A stretch of DNA of 27,993 nucleotides from CAWCPR01 sp963797475 (GTDB lineage Bacteria > Chloroflexota > Anaerolineae > Anaerolineales > UBA4823). The translations under genes were made by a program, and so were the position numbers. The notes under the pieces were generated by a model, which saw only the letters and a program-made list of their open reading frames with translations, had not been told where the DNA came from and did not search any database. Numbering within the stretch: position 1 is the first letter of the stretch; every line of letters begins with the position of its first letter. Positions 24,768 to 27,993 of the stretch are shown here, piece after piece. Location of the stretch: NCBI GenBank assembly GCA_963797475.1, contig CAWCPR010000014.1:1-27993 (forward strand). The letters run 5' to 3'.

Positions 24768-25604
24768 ATGTCAAAAGAAACCCGCAACCTGATCCTGTTC
24801 TTCGCGGCGACGTTCGCCGCCACCTATGCCGCCTACTTAACGATCATCCTTAACGGCTGGAGCCCTTACCAGGCGCCCGGCCTGATCTTTTTCCTGATCG
24901 GCGGCAGCACGCCGACATGGGTCGGCCTGCTGTTCGTGATGTTCACTTACGCTAGAGACCAACGCAGGGATTACTTCAAGCGCCTATCCCCCCGGTTGAT
25001 CCCGGGGCGCTGGTGGGCGATCATCTTCCTGATCTTTCCATTTATTTACATCCTCACGTTTGCCATCGAGCTGCTGCTGGGCGGCTCGCTGCCCGGCATG
25101 ACCCAGCTCAAGGCGTACATCGCCCAACCCATGATCCTGCCGTTCGCAGTGCTGATGGGCCTCGGCTCGGGCCCCATTGCGGAAGAGTTTGGCTGGCGTG
25201 GTTACGCTCTCGACCCGCTGATGCGCCGCTTTGGGCGCATCTCGGGCGCGGCGGCGCTGGGCCTGCTCTGGGGCGTATGGCACCTGCCCCTGTTCTTCAT
25301 GCCGCAGACCTGGCACGGGCAGATGGGCTTCCGCTTCACCGGCTTCTTCACCTTTATCCTATTCTCGCTGGCTCTTTCGTGGCTGATGACCTGGGTGCAC
25401 TTGAACACCCATGCCAGCATTCTGGCAGCCATCCTGATGCACTTCTGCTCGAACTTCACCGCCAACGCCCTCCTGCCTTATCCCGAGCAGATCGAGGTCA
25501 TTCGTATGGTGGTTCTGCTGGCGCTAGGCCTGGGCTTGTGCCTGTCGCTGGAACGAAAAACACCGTTGCTCGCTCGACCAACAGCCGTCGGGAATAAATC
25601 CTGA
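24768..25604 (+). CDS. CPBP-family intramembrane glutamic endopeptidase (CAAX-protease-like)
   Basis: A 278-aa protein behind GGAGG, with about eight hydrophobic segments. The family motifs are in order: EEFGWRGYALDPL (EE at about 139-140), HLPLFFM (H about 172), then NTHASILAAILMHFCSN (the last histidine about 225). These are the metal-independent glutamic active site of the CPBP/Abi family. Members process or cleave membrane substrates, and in bacteria some confer bacteriocin immunity or antigen processing. The stop falls inside the first copy of a direct repeat (25591-25605). The next gene is about 96 bases downstream. Confidence 0.93.
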   Translation: MSKETRNLILFFAATFAATYAAYLTIILNGWSPYQAPGLIFFLIGGSTPTWVGLLFVMFTYARDQRRDYFKRLSPRLIPGRWWAIIFLIFPFIYILTFAIELLLGGSLPGMTQLKAYIAQPMILPFAVLMGLGSGPIAEEFGWRGYALDPLMRRFGRISGAAALGLLWGVWHLPLFFMPQTWHGQMGFRFTGFFTFILFSLALSWLMTWVHLNTHASILAAILMHFCSNFTANALLPYPEQIEVIRMVVLLALGLGLCLSLERKTPLLARPTAVGNKS

Positions 25605-25680
25605 CCCACAAGGGCCTTTCCCTCGCCCGCAGGCGGGAGAGGGGCAGGGGTGAGGGCGTAAGGAATAAATCCTGACCTAC
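25591..25680. repeat. GC-rich hairpin repeat, copy 2, flanked by 15-bp direct repeats
   Basis: The hairpin core (25622-25657) is the same as in copy 1. It is enclosed by GGAATAAATCCTGAC at 25591-25605 and again at 25662-25676, each followed by C(C/T)AC. The first copy is the end of the CPBP protease gene including its TGA. The arrangement looks like insertion of the hairpin with duplication of 15-19 bases of target. Copy 1 at 24681-24723 has no such flanks. Confidence 0.78.
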
Positions 25681-25700
25681 ATCTGAAAGGTTAATTTACA

Positions 25701-26093
25701 ATGAAAACAATCGCTCAACCTTCCGTAATCTCTCCTGGTATTCTGGCACTCGCCGTTCTGGCTGCGGCGGTAATTTACGTCGGGCTGACGGGGAAAAAGG
25801 TGCCCCTGCTTTCCAACCTGCGCCTGGACATCCTCCTGCTGGTCGTGTTGGGTATGGCGATCTGCGCCCAGGGCGGCATCGGGCGGGTGGCGGCGACCAA
25901 CGCCTGGGCGCACCCGCTCTCCATCCTCGGCTATTTGCTGGGCGGCCTGATCCTGATCGTCACCGTGGCTGTATTTGCCGGCTGGAAGCTGCCCTTAATC
26001 CACACTGACCAGCAGGCCCTGATCGCGATTGCCGTCCTGGCAGGCCTCAAAGTGTTGAATTCGGTTGTGCATTATTTTCTGGCGCGTGGTTGA
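25701..26093 (+). CDS. Small integral membrane protein of unknown function
   Basis: A 130-aa protein with AAAGG upstream. It has about four predicted membrane segments: ILALAVLAAAVIYVGL (14-29), LDILLLVVLGMAICA (42-56), ILGYLLGGLILIVTVAVFAG (74-93) and LIAIAVLAGLKVLNSVVHYF (107-126). No motif was recognised. It follows the CPBP gene on the same strand and is 22 bases upstream of the reductase pseudogene, so it may have been part of one operon. Confidence 0.72.
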   Translation: MKTIAQPSVISPGILALAVLAAAVIYVGLTGKKVPLLSNLRLDILLLVVLGMAICAQGGIGRVAATNAWAHPLSILGYLLGGLILIVTVAVFAGWKLPLIHTDQQALIAIAVLAGLKVLNSVVHYFLARG

Positions 26094-26115
26094 TTGGACT
26101 TTATTGGAGGATATT

Positions 26116-26515
26116 ATGAAAATCCTGGTGATCGGTGCAGGTGTGATCGGAACGATGTACGCCTGGCAGTTATCCGAGGCCGGGCACGAGCTCTCGGTCC
26201 TGGTGCGTAAAGGAAAAAAAGAGCGGCTGGTTGAAGACGGGTTTCACATCCACTACAGCGACGATCGCCAGAAACCCATGCAGTCAGGCGAAGTCGCATA
26301 TCAATATTCGCATTGTCGCCAGCACGCCGGTCGCTATTTTGACGCCCCTGATGAAGGTGCAATACCGGAACCCTTCCATTCAACAGTTTTTCGAGGAAAA
26401 CATCCAGCACGGCATGGAAGAAATTCGCTGCCAGTACGGCGACGTACTTTCTGAAGGCAAGCGGCTCGGAGCGCAAATGCCCCACCTGGCAGGGTTTGAA
26501 AAATATTTCACTTAA
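26116..26515 (+). pseudogene. Ketopantoate-reductase (ApbA/PanE-like) gene with large internal deletion
   Basis: An ATG behind GGAGG opens MKILVIGAGVIGTMYAWQLS, a full GxGxxG Rossmann start, and runs to DDRQKPMQ. It then breaks into nonsense. From about 26310 another frame carries the other end of the family: TPVAILTPLMKVQYRNPSIQ, then EENIQHGMEEIRCQYGDVL and KYFT with a TAA at 26513. An intact member is about 300 aa; about half is missing and the ends are out of frame, so no enzyme can be made. The final TAA overlaps an ATG (TAATG). The call to the reductase family is firm for the front and inferred for the tail. Confidence 0.78.
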
Positions 26516-26535
26516 TGGAAGGGATGCATATCACG

Positions 26536-27750
26536 ATGTTTAAAAATATTCTTAAAGGCATTGCTGTCCTTTTGGGCATCGTCGTCCTGCTTTTCGGTGT
26601 GCTTTTCGCTCTCATGAGCATCGCCAATTCGCCGGGGTATGCTTGGCGGGTGCTGCGCTACGGCGAGTCGGACACCCAGGATTTCAGGATTTTCCCCGAG
26701 CGCATGATCTCGAATGGTACGCAGGTCTCTCCCCCTCCCAAGGGGCGACCAACCCACCCCGTACCAGGTGGAATACCCGTACCAGGATGGGACGCGCACG
26801 GAGGTCCTGGATGACCTGCTGCAACGGACGGATACGCGCGCCTCTTAATCGTCAAAGACGACCGGCTTATTTTCGAGACCTACCTCGAGTCGTCCCGCCA
26901 GGAGATCAACACGTCTTTCTCGGCGGCTAAATCCTTCGAATTCGGCCTTGATCGGCGCGGCCATTGCGGATGGCAAGATTGGCTCGCTCAATGACCCGCT
27001 GCTCCGCTATATCCCAGAGATTGCCGGCCGCGGCCTGGACGCATTGACTATTCGCGACCTGCTGATGATGAACTCCGGCATTCGCTATTCGAGCGGCGAT
27101 GAGATCCCCTTCTACCGCTCGCCGTTCAGCGACGACGCGTTTACATATTACTCGACCGACATGCGCAAGATCGCTTTGAGCGTCCAGGCCAGCGGAGCGC
27201 CGATCGGCGCAGCCTTTCGCTACAACAATTACCATCCTTTGCTCGAAGGGTTGATCGTCGAACGGGCCACCGGCATGCATGTCGCCGAATATCTGCAGGA
27301 ACGCATCTGGAAGCCGATGGGCGCGGAATTTCCCGCCTCCTGGAGCCTGGACAGCCAGGCGTCGGGCTTCGAAAAGATGGAAAGCGGGATCAACGCCCGT
27401 GCCGTCGACTACGCCCGCTTCGGCCTGATTTTCCTGCACGATGGGCGCTGGAACGGCGTCCAGATCCTGCCGGAAACATGGGTGCGCGAATCCACGACGC
27501 CGCTGCGCCCTGACCCACGCGCCTGGAGACGATGACCGCCTGGCCGGATGAGGGCGGCTATTACAAATATCACTGGTGGGGGCTCAATAACCCGGACGGC
27601 ACGTACGATTTCTACGCCCACGGCAAGTACGACCAAATCGTCTACGTCGCCCCACGCAAGAATGTGGTGATCGTACGCCTTGGCGACCGGCCGGATGAAA
27701 ATTTGAATTGGGCGCTGGCGATTTACAGTATGGTCGACCAACTGCAATAA
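26536..27750 (+). pseudogene. Serine hydrolase (class C beta-lactamase family) gene with four frameshifts
   Basis: The ATG at 26536 gives an N-terminal membrane anchor (IAVLLGIVVLLFGVLFALMS). The protein then continues across frames: PYQVEYPYQDGTRTEVLDDL (from 26762), LIVKDDRLIFETYLESS plus the nucleophile motif SAAK (from 26845), LIGAAIADGKIGSLNDPLLR with later Y-x-N as FRYNNYHPLL (to about 27520), and MTAWPDEGGYYKYHWWGLNN (27532 to the stop at 27748). Changes are needed at about 26742 (one extra G), 26843 (one T missing), 26937 (one extra base) and 27515-27525 (one base missing). Serine hydrolases of this class act on peptides or esters and are often envelope-located. With four lesions this is either a true pseudogene or poor local sequence. 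Confidence 0.82.
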
Positions 27751-27773
27751 GCATTACCCGCCCCGACCTTTTG

Positions 27774-27878
27774 GCTCTTTGGGATTTTCTGGGGTAGGGG
27801 CCGGATTTGGGGGTGTGAGCGTGCGTACGCACGCTCACACCCCCAAATCCAAGGTCCACCACAGCGGTTCCTAAAGAC
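27774..27878. repeat. Palindromic repeat element, copy B (48-bp perfect core)
   Basis: A perfect 48-bp palindrome at 27803-27850, centred at 27826/27827, with arms ending GGGTGTGAGCGTGCG and a central TA. The outer arms GCTCTTTGGGATTTTCTG (left) and CCACCACAGCGGTTCC (right) match those of copy A at 821-926. It lies between the serine hydrolase pseudogene and the next start. Confidence 0.9.
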
Positions 27879-27976
27879 CCGACCCTTTTTCCCGGGCGGA
27901 GCGGCAGTGTATCATTAAAAAGTGGCATTCTTGTGGAAATCGGAATTTGGCATCCGGGGGGTTCTGGAGGTAGGGC

Positions 27977-27993
27977 ATGCTCAATGAGACCAG
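27977..27993 (+). CDS. Possible start of a gene cut by the window end
   Basis: GGAGG at 27966-27970 is followed six bases later by ATG at 27977 and only five complete codons (MLNET) before the edge. Nothing can be said of the product. The start rests only on the well-placed ribosome binding site. Confidence 0.4.

Noticed and set aside
23990..24823. 277-codon minus-strand frame over the SRPBCC-like gene
   Set aside because: Composition typical of an antisense shadow, and it crosses the hairpin repeat and the next gene's start.

Overview
The window looks like a chromosomal segment of a Chloroflexota (Anaerolineae-like) bacterium. This is inference from GC-rich flanks carrying families common in that group (a MalT-like LuxR regulator, a YafY/WYL regulator paired with a GyrI-like protein, a DUF6295-type protein, CPBP protease, LCM-type methyltransferase). 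No rRNA, tRNA or other taxonomic marker is present. No insertion sequence, CRISPR array or tRNA was recognised.

Layout. (1) 1-6270: a VOC/AraC pair, a 106-bp palindromic repeat, a hypothetical protein, and a large LuxR/MalT-like regulator divergent from a WYL regulator that overlaps a GyrI-like gene. (2) 6400-9300: a dienelactone hydrolase, a frameshifted DUF6295-type gene, an enolase-superfamily epimerase with truncated gene pieces on both sides, and a small zinc-ribbon gene. (3) 9400-20860: an AT-richer, minus-strand defence island. In transcription order it holds a promoter and the first 89 codons of a SNF2/DrmD-like helicase, a DUF262/DUF1524 (GmrSD-like) protein, type III mod and res (both broken), a DUF4365 PD-(D/E)XK nuclease, a small out-of-frame gene, a Rad50/SMC-like ATPase with a CPFC hook, a 51-aa remnant and the first residues of a DUF1156-type protein. 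(4) 20890-27993: GC-rich again, with a quinone-oxidoreductase-type gene with its own promoter/operator and terminator, a methyltransferase/E2-core pair, an SRPBCC-like membrane-anchored protein, a CPBP protease, a small membrane protein, a decayed ketopantoate reductase, a decayed serine hydrolase and a second copy of the palindromic repeat.

How the genes fit together. The most interesting intact module is the DUF4365 nuclease plus the Rad50-like ATPase (9799-13228). This is the effector-plus-SMC-sensor layout known from Lamassu and other SMC-type defence systems, with components I cannot match to a named system. It sits beside a type III restriction system in which mod has a +1 frameshift and res has a stop at codon 4. 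The island is bounded by N-terminal stubs of two further defence proteins, so it appears to have been rewritten several times. At least ten genes in the window carry frameshifts, stops or truncations. Several lesions are single-base changes, some in homopolymers, so assembly error must be excluded before biological decay is accepted for those.
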